Positions 20,115 through 29,344 of a stretch of DNA of 64,000 bases are shown here, one piece after another; positions within the stretch are counted from its first letter, which is position 1, and each line of letters begins with the position of its first letter. Origin of the DNA: an uncultured Actinomycetes bacterium (lineage in GTDB: Bacteria; Actinomycetota; Acidimicrobiia; Acidimicrobiales; RAAP-2); contig CAIQPR010000053.1 of NCBI GenBank assembly GCA_903873775.1, positions 46,553-110,552 on the forward strand, read 5' to 3'. Under the pieces are notes generated by a model. That model saw only the letters and a list, made by a program, of their open reading frames with translations, was not told the DNA's origin and ran no database searches. Both the position numbers and the translations under genes were made by a program.

Positions 20115-20819
20115 ATGATTCGTTTCGAAAACGTCTCGAAGACGTATAAGAACGGGACCGTGGCGCTCCGCGACGTCTCGCTGAATATCGAAAAGGGCGA
20201 ATTCGTCTTTCTCGTGGGTTCGTCCGGTTCGGGTAAGACGACCTGTCTGCGGCTCCTACTGCGCGAAGAAACTCCTGATTCGGGGCGGATTCTTGAGCTT
20301 GGTCGCGACATCGGGTCCATGAGGAAATCCCGCGTGCCGTATCTTCGCCGCAACATTGGCTGCGTGTTCCAGGACTTCCGACTTCTCCCGACCAAGACCG
20401 TCTTCGAGAATGTCGCCTTCGCCCAAGAGGTCATCGGCCGACCGCGTTCGACCGTGGACGCTCAGGTGCCGCAGATTCTGGAACTCGTGGGCTTGGCCGA
20501 CAAGATGAACAATCTTCCCAGTGAGTTGTCAGGTGGTGAGCAGCAGCGCGTGGCCGTGGCCCGTGCGTTCGTCAATCGGCCCCTGGTCCTGCTGGCCGAC
20601 GAGCCCACCGGAAACTTGGACCCGACGAACTCCGAGCAGATCATGAACCTGCTGGACCGCATCAACAAGACCGGGACGACCGTCGTCATGGCGACGCACG
20701 ACAAGGGACTGGTGGACCGGATGCGCCGTCGTGTCATTGAGCTCGACGGCGGTGAATTGGTGCGTGACCAGTTGCGTGGCGTCTACGGCATTGATGACCC
20801 CACAGGTGGCCACTCATGA
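20115..20819 (+). CDS. ftsE: Cell division ATP-binding protein FtsE
   Basis: [43 protein letters not shown]...[14 protein letters not shown]; followed by ftsX. Confidence 0.96.
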   Translation: MIRFENVSKTYKNGTVALRDVSLNIEKGEFVFLVGSSGSGKTTCLRLLLREETPDSGRILELGRDIGSMRKSRVPYLRRNIGCVFQDFRLLPTKTVFENVAFAQEVIGRPRSTVDAQVPQILELVGLADKMNNLPSELSGGEQQRVAVARAFVNRPLVLLADEPTGNLDPTNSEQIMNLLDRINKTGTTVVMATHDKGLVDRMRRRVIELDGGELVRDQLRGVYGIDDPTGGHS

Positions 20820-21676
20820 GAGTCTTCATCCGCTACGCCATTCGCGAGACGTTTACGAATCTCTGGCGCAATCGCCTCATGACGCTCGCCGCCGTGCTGA
20901 CGGTCGCGGTGTCGTTGTCCTTGGTGGGCGCGGCGCTCATGTTCAAACAGAGTGCGTCCCAAGCGTCGGTTGTCTGGGAGCAGCAGACCAAGGTCACCGT
21001 GTGGATGAGCCCGAAAGTGGATGCCGCCGAACTGAGTGCGGTGCAGTCGCAGCTATCAACCTCGCCCTACATCCACGGCACGTGCACGTACCAAACGCAG
21101 CAGCAGAGCTACCAGCAGGCGCTCTTGCTCCTGCCGGAGGCGGAATCTTCGGTGCTGCGACCACAGGACATGCCGAGCGCGTATTTGTGCGTGCCGTCGG
21201 TACCGACGGACGCGTCCATTCTTATTTCGACCTTCTCGGGCCAGCCGGGCGTCTACAAAGTGACGGCGCCGACGAACGCCATTCACCACATGCAGCAGAC
21301 CATTCGGGTGATGCAGTTCGTCGCGATCACGCTCGCCCTCACGCTCCTGGTGTCAGCCATTGTGTTGATTCTCAACACGATCCGACTCGCCATTTTCTCG
21401 CGACGTCGCGAAGTGTCGGTCATGAAACTGGTCGGCGCCACCAACTGGTTTATTCGTATGCCCTACATTTCGGAAGGCTTCATGCAGGGCCTCCTCGGCT
21501 CGGGTGTGGCCGTAGCGCTGCTGACGGCCTTGCACACTTGGTATCCACTGTCGGGCAATGAATTCCATTTGTCGACGTCGGACCTCGTGGGGACGAGCAT
21601 CGTGGTCGTCCTCGTCGGCGTGCTGATTGGCTCCCTCGGATCGGCCTTCGCTATCCGTCGATTCTTGGACGTTTAG
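20816..21676 (+). CDS. ftsX: Cell division permease-like protein FtsX
   Basis: [43 protein letters not shown]; overlaps ftsE stop. Confidence 0.95.
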   Translation: MRVFIRYAIRETFTNLWRNRLMTLAAVLTVAVSLSLVGAALMFKQSASQASVVWEQQTKVTVWMSPKVDAAELSAVQSQLSTSPYIHGTCTYQTQQQSYQQALLLLPEAESSVLRPQDMPSAYLCVPSVPTDASILISTFSGQPGVYKVTAPTNAIHHMQQTIRVMQFVAITLALTLLVSAIVLILNTIRLAIFSRRREVSVMKLVGATNWFIRMPYISEGFMQGLLGSGVAVALLTALHTWYPLSGNEFHLSTSDLVGTSIVVVLVGVLIGSLGSAFAIRRFLDV

Positions 21677-22071
21677 TCCTCGGCGCGGTCGAAGTCGATC
21701 GAGAGCGAATTCACGCAGTACCGAAGGCCCGTGTCCGTCGGACCATCGTCAAAGACGTGACCCAAGTGCCCTCCGCAGCGTGAGCACAGAATCTCTGTTC
21801 GTTCGCGCGACAGGCTGTGATCAGGTCGTTCCACGATGGTTCCCGGTTCGCACGCGTCGAAAGACGGCCACCCACAGTGGGCCTCAAATTTCTGCTCGGC
21901 ACGAAAGAGGACCTGGCCACAACCACCGCAGGTGAAAACACCCCGACCGTCGACCGACAGGAGGCTGCCGGAGAACGGCGCTTCCGTCCCGGCTTCGCGA
22001 AGAATCGCGTAGCGCTCGGGGGAAAGTTGTTCACGCCATTCCTCGTCAGTTTTCGTTACGTCGAACTCCAT
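21673..22071 (-). CDS. msrB: Peptide-methionine (R)-S-oxide reductase
   Basis: FTCGGCGQVLFRAEQKFEAHCGWPSFD...CSRCGGHLGHVFDDGP...LRYCVNSLSI. Confidence 0.96.
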   Translation of the reverse strand: MEFDVTKTDEEWREQLSPERYAILREAGTEAPFSGSLLSVDGRGVFTCGGCGQVLFRAEQKFEAHCGWPSFDACEPGTIVERPDHSLSRERTEILCSRCGGHLGHVFDDGPTDTGLRYCVNSLSIDFDRAED

Positions 22072-22109
22072 GGCGCCACGCTACCGGCACCATCCCCGGC
22101 GAGCAGCGT

Positions 22110-24035
22110 CTAGTAGTAGTGCGCGCGAGGAGCTTCGGGAAGTGCCCGAGGGAATTCCGGCTCGTCGCGTAGCGCCCGGGCGAAGGCGGCCGCGAGACCG
22201 GCGTCGTCGAGACCGAGCTCGGCGAGAAGCGCGTCGGGCTTGTGTTGTTCGAGGTACGCACGCGGAACGCCAAGAATGCGGGTCGTGGGGAAGGGTTGAG
22301 CCAATTCCTGCGCCCGCGAGCGCACCGCTGAGACCATGAGTGCGCCCGCTCCACCGTGTCGCGTGCCGTCCTCCACGGTAATGATGCGCTCGTGCGTGAG
22401 GGCGTCTTCAATCATGTCCGGGTCCGGCGGGAGCACGCGAACGTCATAGAGCGTGACCTTGCTGGCGTCCTCACCCAAGAGAGCCAGTGCGTGGAAGGCG
22501 TTGGCGGCCATTTTGCCCACGGCAAGGACACAGAGGGAGCCGTCTCCTCGTCGCACCTGTCGCGCGTGAAGTCCTTCACCGACCAGTCCGTCCATGGGAC
22601 GGGGCAGAGTCTTTGGGAACCTCAATGCCGTCGGCGACGTGAGAGACAGCGCGGTCGACATCATGCCGGGAATTTCTTCGGCCGTCGAGGGCGCAAAAAT
22701 CGTCACGTTGGGAATGGCCAAACACAGTGCCATGTCGAGGATGCCGTGATGACTCGGGCCATCGTCGCCCGTGATGCCGGCACGATCGAACACCATGAGA
22801 ACCGGCAGGTTCAGGAGCCCCACGTCCAAGTTGGCTTGGTCGAACGCGCGCGCAAAGAAGGTGGAGTAGACGCAGACCACCGGTTTGAGGCCGCCCATCG
22901 CCATGCCCGCGGCCGCGGTCATTTCGTGCTGTTCGGCGATGCCGACGTCGAAGAACCGACCGGGAAAGCGCTGTTGAAATCCGAGCAGTCCCGTCGGACC
23001 GGCCATCGCTGCCGTGAGGGCCACGATGCGGTCGTCGGCGTCCGCGAGGGAAATGAGAGATCGAGAAAAGGTTTCCGTGAAACTCAGCGGCGCGACTTGT
23101 TCGTCATCTAAGCGTGCGGGCAACTTAAAGTCGTGCAGTTTCAAGGTGTCGTTTTCGGCCGGAAGATACCCGCGACCTTTTTCGGTCAGCGCGTGGACGA
23201 CGATGGGTCCCGGCCAGTCGGCCGCGTTCTGCAGCGCGGATTCGAGGGCGGCGATGTTGTGGCCGTCAATGGGCCCGACGTAGCGCACGCCCAGATTCTC
23301 AAAGAACGTATGGGGTGTGACCATCTCGCGAACTACGGACGTCACGCCATGAACGCCGAGGTAGGCCAAGCGGCCAATGCCGGGAACCTTGCTCAAACTC
23401 TCGCGCAGTCGGGCCCGGGTGGAGACGTACGTGGGGTGCAGGCGCAGTGACGTGAGGGATTCGGACAGCTTGGAAATGGTGGGTGCGTAACTGTGCCCGT
23501 TGTCATTCAGCAAGATAATGACGCGCTGACCCGAGTGACCGAGATTGTTGAGCGCTTCATACGCCATGCCCCCCGTAAGCGAACCGTCACCCACGACGGC
23601 CACAACGCGACGATTGCCGCCGAATCCGACCAGCTCCTTGCGATGTTGGAGCGCGACCGATAGACCGTGGGCGTACGACAACGCCGTTGAGGCGTGTGAG
23701 GACTCGATCCAGTCGTGATCGCTCTCGCTGCGACTGGGGTAGCCCGAGAGACCACCACGCTGGCGAAGTTCACGAAATCCGTAACGACGTCCGGTGAGCA
23801 GCTTGTGGACGTACGTCTGGTGCCCGGTGTCAAAAAGAAGAATGTCGTTCGGAGATTCAAAGACACGGTGGAGCGCCAACGTGATCTCCACGGCACCCAA
23901 ATTGCTTCCCAGGTGGCCGCCTGTGCGGGTCACGGCGTCGATGATGAATTGGCGGATCTCTCCCGCGAGAAGGTCGAGATCCTCGTACGAGAGTGGTCGC
24001 AGGTCCGCGGGCGTCTCGATGGAGGGAAGAATCAC
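22110..24035 (-). CDS. dxs: 1-deoxy-D-xylulose-5-phosphate synthase
   Basis: GGHLGSNLGAVEITLALHRVFESPNDILLFDTGHQTYVHKLLTGR; GDGSLTGGMAYEALNNLG. Start set at GTG 24035. Confidence 0.96.
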   Translation of the reverse strand: MILPSIETPADLRPLSYEDLDLLAGEIRQFIIDAVTRTGGHLGSNLGAVEITLALHRVFESPNDILLFDTGHQTYVHKLLTGRRYGFRELRQRGGLSGYPSRSESDHDWIESSHASTALSYAHGLSVALQHRKELVGFGGNRRVVAVVGDGSLTGGMAYEALNNLGHSGQRVIILLNDNGHSYAPTISKLSESLTSLRLHPTYVSTRARLRESLSKVPGIGRLAYLGVHGVTSVVREMVTPHTFFENLGVRYVGPIDGHNIAALESALQNAADWPGPIVVHALTEKGRGYLPAENDTLKLHDFKLPARLDDEQVAPLSFTETFSRSLISLADADDRIVALTAAMAGPTGLLGFQQRFPGRFFDVGIAEQHEMTAAAGMAMGGLKPVVCVYSTFFARAFDQANLDVGLLNLPVLMVFDRAGITGDDGPSHHGILDMALCLAIPNVTIFAPSTAEEIPGMMSTALSLTSPTALRFPKTLPRPMDGLVGEGLHARQVRRGDGSLCVLAVGKMAANAFHALALLGEDASKVTLYDVRVLPPDPDMIEDALTHERIITVEDGTRHGGAGALMVSAVRSRAQELAQPFPTTRILGVPRAYLEQHKPDALLAELGLDDAGLAAAFARALRDEPEFPRALPEAPRAHYY

Positions 24036-24040
24036 GGAGA

Positions 24041-25267
24041 TCAGCCTACCGGCGCACCCACGGGTCTTTCCGGGGCGGAAGGAATCGTGCCAGAGCTCAC
24101 CGCAGCAACGACGACCAGGCACAACGCGGCCATAAAGAGCAATCCGGCCTTGGCGCCCCACGCGTCGGAAATGACTCCGACGACCGGGGCGCCCGCCACC
24201 CAGCCGGCGTAGCCGGCGGCAGTGAAACCTCCGACGGCCCGCGCCGGTGTCGCAGAGATACTCGCCACCGTTGACATGACGAGGGGCCAGAAGAGACTCG
24301 TTCCCGCGGTCGCGAGCGTGAGTCCGGTGGCGGCCAACCAAGGGGAGCTCACCGAGACTTCGAGAACGATGCCCCCGGCGCAGATGATGGCACCGGCGGC
24401 GAAGGCGCGCGTGACCGGAAAGTTCCGCAAGAGATGCCCGCCGAGCCCTCTCGCCGCCGCCGCAACGGCGTGTCCCACGACGTACGCGCCCGTGCCGACC
24501 AGCACGCCGGCACTGAGGTGATGACGAAGGTACAAGATGCCCCACGTGAAGGCACCCCCTTCGGTAACTTCCGCCAGCGCGAAGACAAAGAGGAAGACCA
24601 GTAATCCTTCGTCACGGAAACTCTTGTCGATATGAAGCTCTCGCGGCGATGATTCGCCGACGGCGGACAATGTTGGTGAATGGGGGAGATTCTCCGCGTC
24701 GAGAGCGACACCGGGATCGCCCCGAAATCCAATGATGCCGGCGCACACGACGAGGCACGCCACGCCCGGCCAGAGCCATCGCCACGATCCTCCTGACGCC
24801 AGCACCACCGACGCCACGAGCGCACCGGCGATGGCGCCGAGGTTGAAGATGGCGTGAAATCGCACGAGGCCCGTCGGGTCATCGCGGAAGGCCACGGTGG
24901 CCGGAGCGTTCATGCCCGCGTCCACACACCCGGCAGCGATCTGTGCCCCGGCGAAGGCGAGCGCAAACAAGAGCGTCGAGTGCACTAATTCCGGTGGAAC
25001 GGTAAGGATTGCCCAACCCACCATGAGGCCCGACAGCAGCCACAGTGATCGAAACCTCTTCGCGAGACGACCCACAATGGCGCCGGCGCATCCGGCGGTG
25101 CCGACTGCGGCCGCGAGGAGGATCCCGAGACCCGTGTTCGACAGGTGGAAGTAGCGTTGAATTGTCGGCAGCGACATGTTCCAGCACCCCCAAAACGCCC
25201 CCAAGAGAATGAAGGCGGCCACTATCAGTCCGGCGGGGCGGCCCACCGGTGATCGTGGAGGTCGCAT
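24041..25267 (-). CDS. MFS transporter
   Basis: Multiple hydrophobic helices, MRPPRSPVGRPAGLIVAAFILLGAFWGCWNMSLPTIQRYF; SD GGAGG before ATG 25267. Confidence 0.85.
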   Translation of the reverse strand: MRPPRSPVGRPAGLIVAAFILLGAFWGCWNMSLPTIQRYFHLSNTGLGILLAAAVGTAGCAGAIVGRLAKRFRSLWLLSGLMVGWAILTVPPELVHSTLLFALAFAGAQIAAGCVDAGMNAPATVAFRDDPTGLVRFHAIFNLGAIAGALVASVVLASGGSWRWLWPGVACLVVCAGIIGFRGDPGVALDAENLPHSPTLSAVGESSPRELHIDKSFRDEGLLVFLFVFALAEVTEGGAFTWGILYLRHHLSAGVLVGTGAYVVGHAVAAAARGLGGHLLRNFPVTRAFAAGAIICAGGIVLEVSVSSPWLAATGLTLATAGTSLFWPLVMSTVASISATPARAVGGFTAAGYAGWVAGAPVVGVISDAWGAKAGLLFMAALCLVVVAAVSSGTIPSAPERPVGAPVG

Positions 25268-25291
25268 AATCCTCCACGGTACGCTACGGGA

Positions 25292-26692
25292 ATGAGCACA
25301 CAAGAGTTGGTGGACCGGGAAGTGATCGAGCGCGTGCTCGCTCTCTCGTTGTCAAAGGGCGGAGAGTTCGCCGAAGTCTTTGTCGAGGACCGACACACGT
25401 CGTCGGCGATGCTCGATCAGCGCCGCGTCGAAGAACTGTCGTCGGGCCGGGACCGCGGCGCGGGCATCCGCGTGGTCATTGGCGACACCACGGGCTTCGC
25501 GCACACGGCGGATTTGAGCGAAGAAGGCCTTCGGGCCGCCGCACTCGCCGCCGCGATGGTGGCGCGCCGTGGTGAGGGCGGCACCATCACGGTGTCCCTT
25601 AACACCCTCTCGACATTCGACACGACGGCACGCGAACCTCTCGGCACCGTCGACAAGAGTCGCAAGATCGAAGCACTGCTGCGCGCCGACGACATCGCTC
25701 GCTCGACCGGCGCGGAAATCACGCAAGTCATGGTCGGACTCGGCGAGTCGTCGCGCCGCATTCTCGTCGCCAATTCGGACGGCCTGTTCGCCGCCGATCA
25801 CCAGGTGCGCACGCGATTCAATGTCCAGTGCGTGGCCATGGGCGACACCGGCATGCAAACGGGATATCGACCGATTGCGGGTACGGCCGGCTTTGAGATC
25901 TTGACCGACGAGGCCGTGACCGAAGCGGCTCGCGGTGCCGCGAGCGCCGCCATTACCAAGTTGGCGGCGCGCCCCGCACCGTCGGGTGACCTCCCGGTCG
26001 TCCTGGCGGGTGGATCCGGCGGGATTCTGTTCCACGAAGCGTGCGGTCACGGACTCGAAGCCGACGCCGTGTTGAAGCAGGCATCGGTATACGCCGGCAA
26101 GGCCGGTCAGAAGGTCGCGAGCGATCTCGTCACGCTCGTCGACGACGGGACAACAACCGGTGAATGGGGATACTTGGCCATGGACGACGAAGGTCGTCCC
26201 GCGAGCCGCAACGTCCTTATCGAAGACGGCGTGTTGACCGATTACATGTGGGATTTTCTCTCCGCACGTCGCGAAGGTCGTACGTCCTCGGGCAACGGCC
26301 GTCGCCAGAGCTACCAACATTTGCCGATGGTCCGCATGACCAATACCTATCTGGTCGAAGGATCCGAAACTCCCGAGGAGATCATTGCTCAAACGCCGCG
26401 TGGGGTGTACGTGGCGCAGCTGGGTGGTGGACAGGTGAACACGGCAACGGGTGACTTCGTCTTCGGAATGACCGAAGCCTTCTTGATCGAAGACGGGAAG
26501 ATCACCGCGCCGTTGCGTGAGTGCAACCTGATTGGGAATGGTCCGGAGATTTTGCAGCGTGTCGACGCCGTGGCGTCGGACTTTTCGATGACGCCGGGGA
26601 CGTGCGGCAAAGACGGTCAGCAGGTTCCCGTCGGTACGGGTCAGGCCACGATGCGCCTGTCGGGAGTCACCATTGGAGGAACGGCGGCATGA
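25292..26692 (+). CDS. tldD: TldD-type metalloprotease subunit
   Basis: GSGGILFHEACGHGLEADAV (HExxxH-type), EDGVLTDYMWD. Confidence 0.93.
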   Translation: MSTQELVDREVIERVLALSLSKGGEFAEVFVEDRHTSSAMLDQRRVEELSSGRDRGAGIRVVIGDTTGFAHTADLSEEGLRAAALAAAMVARRGEGGTITVSLNTLSTFDTTAREPLGTVDKSRKIEALLRADDIARSTGAEITQVMVGLGESSRRILVANSDGLFAADHQVRTRFNVQCVAMGDTGMQTGYRPIAGTAGFEILTDEAVTEAARGAASAAITKLAARPAPSGDLPVVLAGGSGGILFHEACGHGLEADAVLKQASVYAGKAGQKVASDLVTLVDDGTTTGEWGYLAMDDEGRPASRNVLIEDGVLTDYMWDFLSARREGRTSSGNGRRQSYQHLPMVRMTNTYLVEGSETPEEIIAQTPRGVYVAQLGGGQVNTATGDFVFGMTEAFLIEDGKITAPLRECNLIGNGPEILQRVDAVASDFSMTPGTCGKDGQQVPVGTGQATMRLSGVTIGGTAA

Positions 26693-28044
26693 GCGACTTA
26701 CTGAGCATTGCGGATGGAGTGCTCGCTCGCGCCACCGGCGACGAGCACGTCGAGGTCTACGTGTCGAGTGGCACGGACACCGACGTGCAGGCGTATCAGG
26801 GCGAGATCGAGAAGTTGACAACCGCGAGCAGCGCCGGCATCGGCATCCGTGTCCTCGTGGACGGGCCCGGCGGCGCGCGCATCGGCACGGCATGGGCGGG
26901 GTCCCTCGACGATGACGCCATCGCGGACGCCTTGCGTGACGCTCGTGACAACGTTCGTTTTGCCACCGAGGACGAGTTCTTGGCCTTCGCGGCACCCGAC
27001 GGTGTGGGCGCGGCGGATCTCGCGCTCTTGGATGACGGCGTGGCCGGTACGGGGCTCGACGACAAGATCGCCCTGGCGATCGATCTCGAGCGTCAGGTGC
27101 GAAGCGCCGACCCCCGCATTCGCCAGGTCGAAGCGGCGACGTATTCGGATTATGTGGCCCACGCGGCGATTGTCTCCACCAACGGAATTCGGGCGACGTA
27201 CGCGCGGTCTGGATCGTATTTGTCCGTGGAGGCCATCGCGTCCGATGAGTCCGGCGACCAAACCGGATGGGGTCTGTCCGTCGGTCGAGCTCCCTCGCAA
27301 CTGAACCCGGACCAAGCGGCCGCGGATGCCGTCCGACGAGCGACAAGGATGCTCGGCGCCGTCAAGCCCGCGTCCATGCGCGGCGTCGCGGTCTTTGACC
27401 CTCGGACCACCTCGACCTTGTTGGCGATCATCGGCGGCGCGCTGTCGGGAACGTCCGTGGTGCGGGGACGTTCGTTCTTTGCCGATCGTCTCGGCGACGA
27501 CGTCGCGGCGTCGACGTTCACGCTCGTCGATGACCCCACCGATGACCGTCACTTCGGCGCATCGACCTATGACGGCGAAGGTCTCGCGTGTCGTCGCAAT
27601 GTTCTCATCGAAAACGGGAAGTTACGCGGGTTTGTCTACGACACGGAGTCGGCGCGTCGCGCGGGCACGGTATCGACGGGCAGTGCGTCGCGCGGGGGGA
27701 TTGCGGGATCACCGTCCGCTAGTTGCCGCGCATTGCAATTGGCACCCGGATCGCTCTCTCAGGAAGAGATCCTTCGTGCCGTCGGCAATGGCGTCTTCGT
27801 CGAATCACTCACTGGCGTGCACTCTGGCGTCAACCCGATCTCCGGAGACTTCTCTGTGGGCATCACCGGGCTGATGATTCGCGACGGTCAGTTGGCCGAA
27901 CCGATTCGCGAGGTCACCGTGGCGTCAACGCTCCAGCGCATGTTGTTGGACATCCAGCATGTGGGTGGCGACGTGGAGTGGTTGCCGGGGGTTGCCGCCG
28001 GACAGACCATCGCGATCAGCGACATCGCGCTGTCGGGTTCCTGA
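26689..28044 (+). CDS. TldE/PmbA-type subunit
   Basis: MSDLLSIADGVLARATGDEHVEVYVSSGTDTDVQAYQGEIEKLTTASSAGIGIRVLVDG; overlaps the tldD stop. Start moved from 26521. Confidence 0.9.
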   Translation: MSDLLSIADGVLARATGDEHVEVYVSSGTDTDVQAYQGEIEKLTTASSAGIGIRVLVDGPGGARIGTAWAGSLDDDAIADALRDARDNVRFATEDEFLAFAAPDGVGAADLALLDDGVAGTGLDDKIALAIDLERQVRSADPRIRQVEAATYSDYVAHAAIVSTNGIRATYARSGSYLSVEAIASDESGDQTGWGLSVGRAPSQLNPDQAAADAVRRATRMLGAVKPASMRGVAVFDPRTTSTLLAIIGGALSGTSVVRGRSFFADRLGDDVAASTFTLVDDPTDDRHFGASTYDGEGLACRRNVLIENGKLRGFVYDTESARRAGTVSTGSASRGGIAGSPSASCRALQLAPGSLSQEEILRAVGNGVFVESLTGVHSGVNPISGDFSVGITGLMIRDGQLAEPIREVTVASTLQRMLLDIQHVGGDVEWLPGVAAGQTIAISDIALSGS

Positions 28045-28045
28045 T

Positions 28046-28333
28046 CTAGCTATCAGACGTGGTCGTGCTCGGCGCGGGCGTGCTCGTGGCGCTCGCCGTC
28101 GCCGCAGGGGTTGCCTCTGGAGTTTTTGAGGTCGACGTGCTCGCCGCTGAACTCGTGCCGCGGGAGTCTGTCTTGTAGAAACCGCTGCCCTTAAAGACGA
28201 CACCCACGGCGGAATAGACCTTTCGCAGGTCGCCCCCACACTCGTCGCACGTGGTCAACGCGGCGTCAGTGAACTTCTGGACGACTTCGGATCGTTGTCC
28301 ACACTTGGTGCACTCGTATTCGTAGGTCGGCAT
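28046..28333 (-). CDS. FmdB-family zinc ribbon protein
   Basis: MPTYEYECTKCGQRSEVVQKFTDAALTTCDECGGDLRKVYSAVGVVFKGSGFYKTD. Confidence 0.92.
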   Translation of the reverse strand: MPTYEYECTKCGQRSEVVQKFTDAALTTCDECGGDLRKVYSAVGVVFKGSGFYKTDSRGTSSAASTSTSKTPEATPAATASATSTPAPSTTTSDS

Positions 28334-28391
28334 TCCTCACCACTCCTGTTGCATCTACGCGTCGCAGTGTACCGGCCCTAGATGACCCACC

Positions 28392-28916
28392 ATGCCGCAG
28401 TTCACTAGCATGACCGACGTGGACGACTTCCACCAGATTCGACTCACGCCTCCTGGAGGGGCTTTTCCCCGAGAAGTGGGGGCGTCCGAAGTCGGACCGC
28501 GCCGCGCCCTTGCGCGAGGTCGCGTCATCATGAAGCCGGAAACGACGGCCATGGTCGCCGCGAATACGGTGAACAAGGGCGACGTTCTGGCGACGGCTCG
28601 CGTCGCGGGAATTCAGGCCGCGAAGAACGCAGCACTCGCTCTACCCATGAGTCACCAAGTCTTGGTGGGCAATGTCCACATCAACTTCACGATTGGCGAT
28701 GTGTTTATCGAAGTTGAGGCCAGCGTCGACACGGTCGACCGCACCGGCGTGGAAATGGAAGCCCTCAGCGCGGTGACTGTGGCGGCGCTCACGATTTACG
28801 ACATGTGCAAGTCCCAAGATCGGTCGATGACGATTGAAAATGTCGCGCTCTGGGAAAAATCTGGGGGCCGTTCGGGCACGTGGCGCCGCGAGGACCTCAC
28901 CTCTCCGGAATATTGA
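28392..28916 (+). CDS. moaC: Divergent cyclic pyranopterin monophosphate synthase (MoaC-like); start may be GTG 28419
   Basis: NKGDVLATARVAGIQAAK, RTGVEMEALSAVTVAALTIYDMCKSQD, WEKSGGRSG; the usual LCHP motif reads MSHQ. Confidence 0.88.
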   Translation: MPQFTSMTDVDDFHQIRLTPPGGAFPREVGASEVGPRRALARGRVIMKPETTAMVAANTVNKGDVLATARVAGIQAAKNAALALPMSHQVLVGNVHINFTIGDVFIEVEASVDTVDRTGVEMEALSAVTVAALTIYDMCKSQDRSMTIENVALWEKSGGRSGTWRREDLTSPEY

Positions 28917-29235
28917 GCTGCTCCATAAGTTCTTTGAATCGATTCGGGTGCGCCGGCGCGAAGCCGAATTGGTCGCCGTTGTCAAGAATGATCTCAATTG
29001 AACGAGCTCGTCGCCAACGTCGGGGATCTCTCGTGTACCACACACCCCGGTCGTCCTTGCCCCAACTCGGAAGTTCGCCGTCGGGAAAGTCCGCGCGCTC
29101 CCGTACCCGGAACGCAACGATCTGCCCCAGCGCAAGTCGCCGCGGGCGACCAAGAATCTTGGTAAAACCGCGCAACACGAGGGCATCGTCCATCAGCGCC
29201 GCGGTGCGGTCCTGATAGAGGATTTTCTTGGACAT
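28897..29235 (-). CDS. Hypothetical protein
   Basis: MSKKILYQDRTAALMDDALVLRGFTKILGRPRRLALGQIVAFRVRE; start moved to ATG 29235. Confidence 0.65.
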   Translation of the reverse strand: MSKKILYQDRTAALMDDALVLRGFTKILGRPRRLALGQIVAFRVRERADFPDGELPSWGKDDRGVWYTRDPRRWRRARSIEIILDNGDQFGFAPAHPNRFKELMEQLNIPER

Positions 29236-29344
29236 TCGAGTGTTCCCTTCGGGGTTCTCGTACTCCGATGGCTCAACAATCGCCAGCGTAGTCTGCACAG
29301 GTAAACGTTGAGAAAATTCGCGAGGCAAAAGTTAGGAGAGTGTC

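Noticed and set aside
25352-27346. 664-aa antisense ORF opposite tldD/tldE
   Set aside because: Mirror of two well-supported genes; Arg/His-rich composition typical of antisense frames in high-GC DNA.
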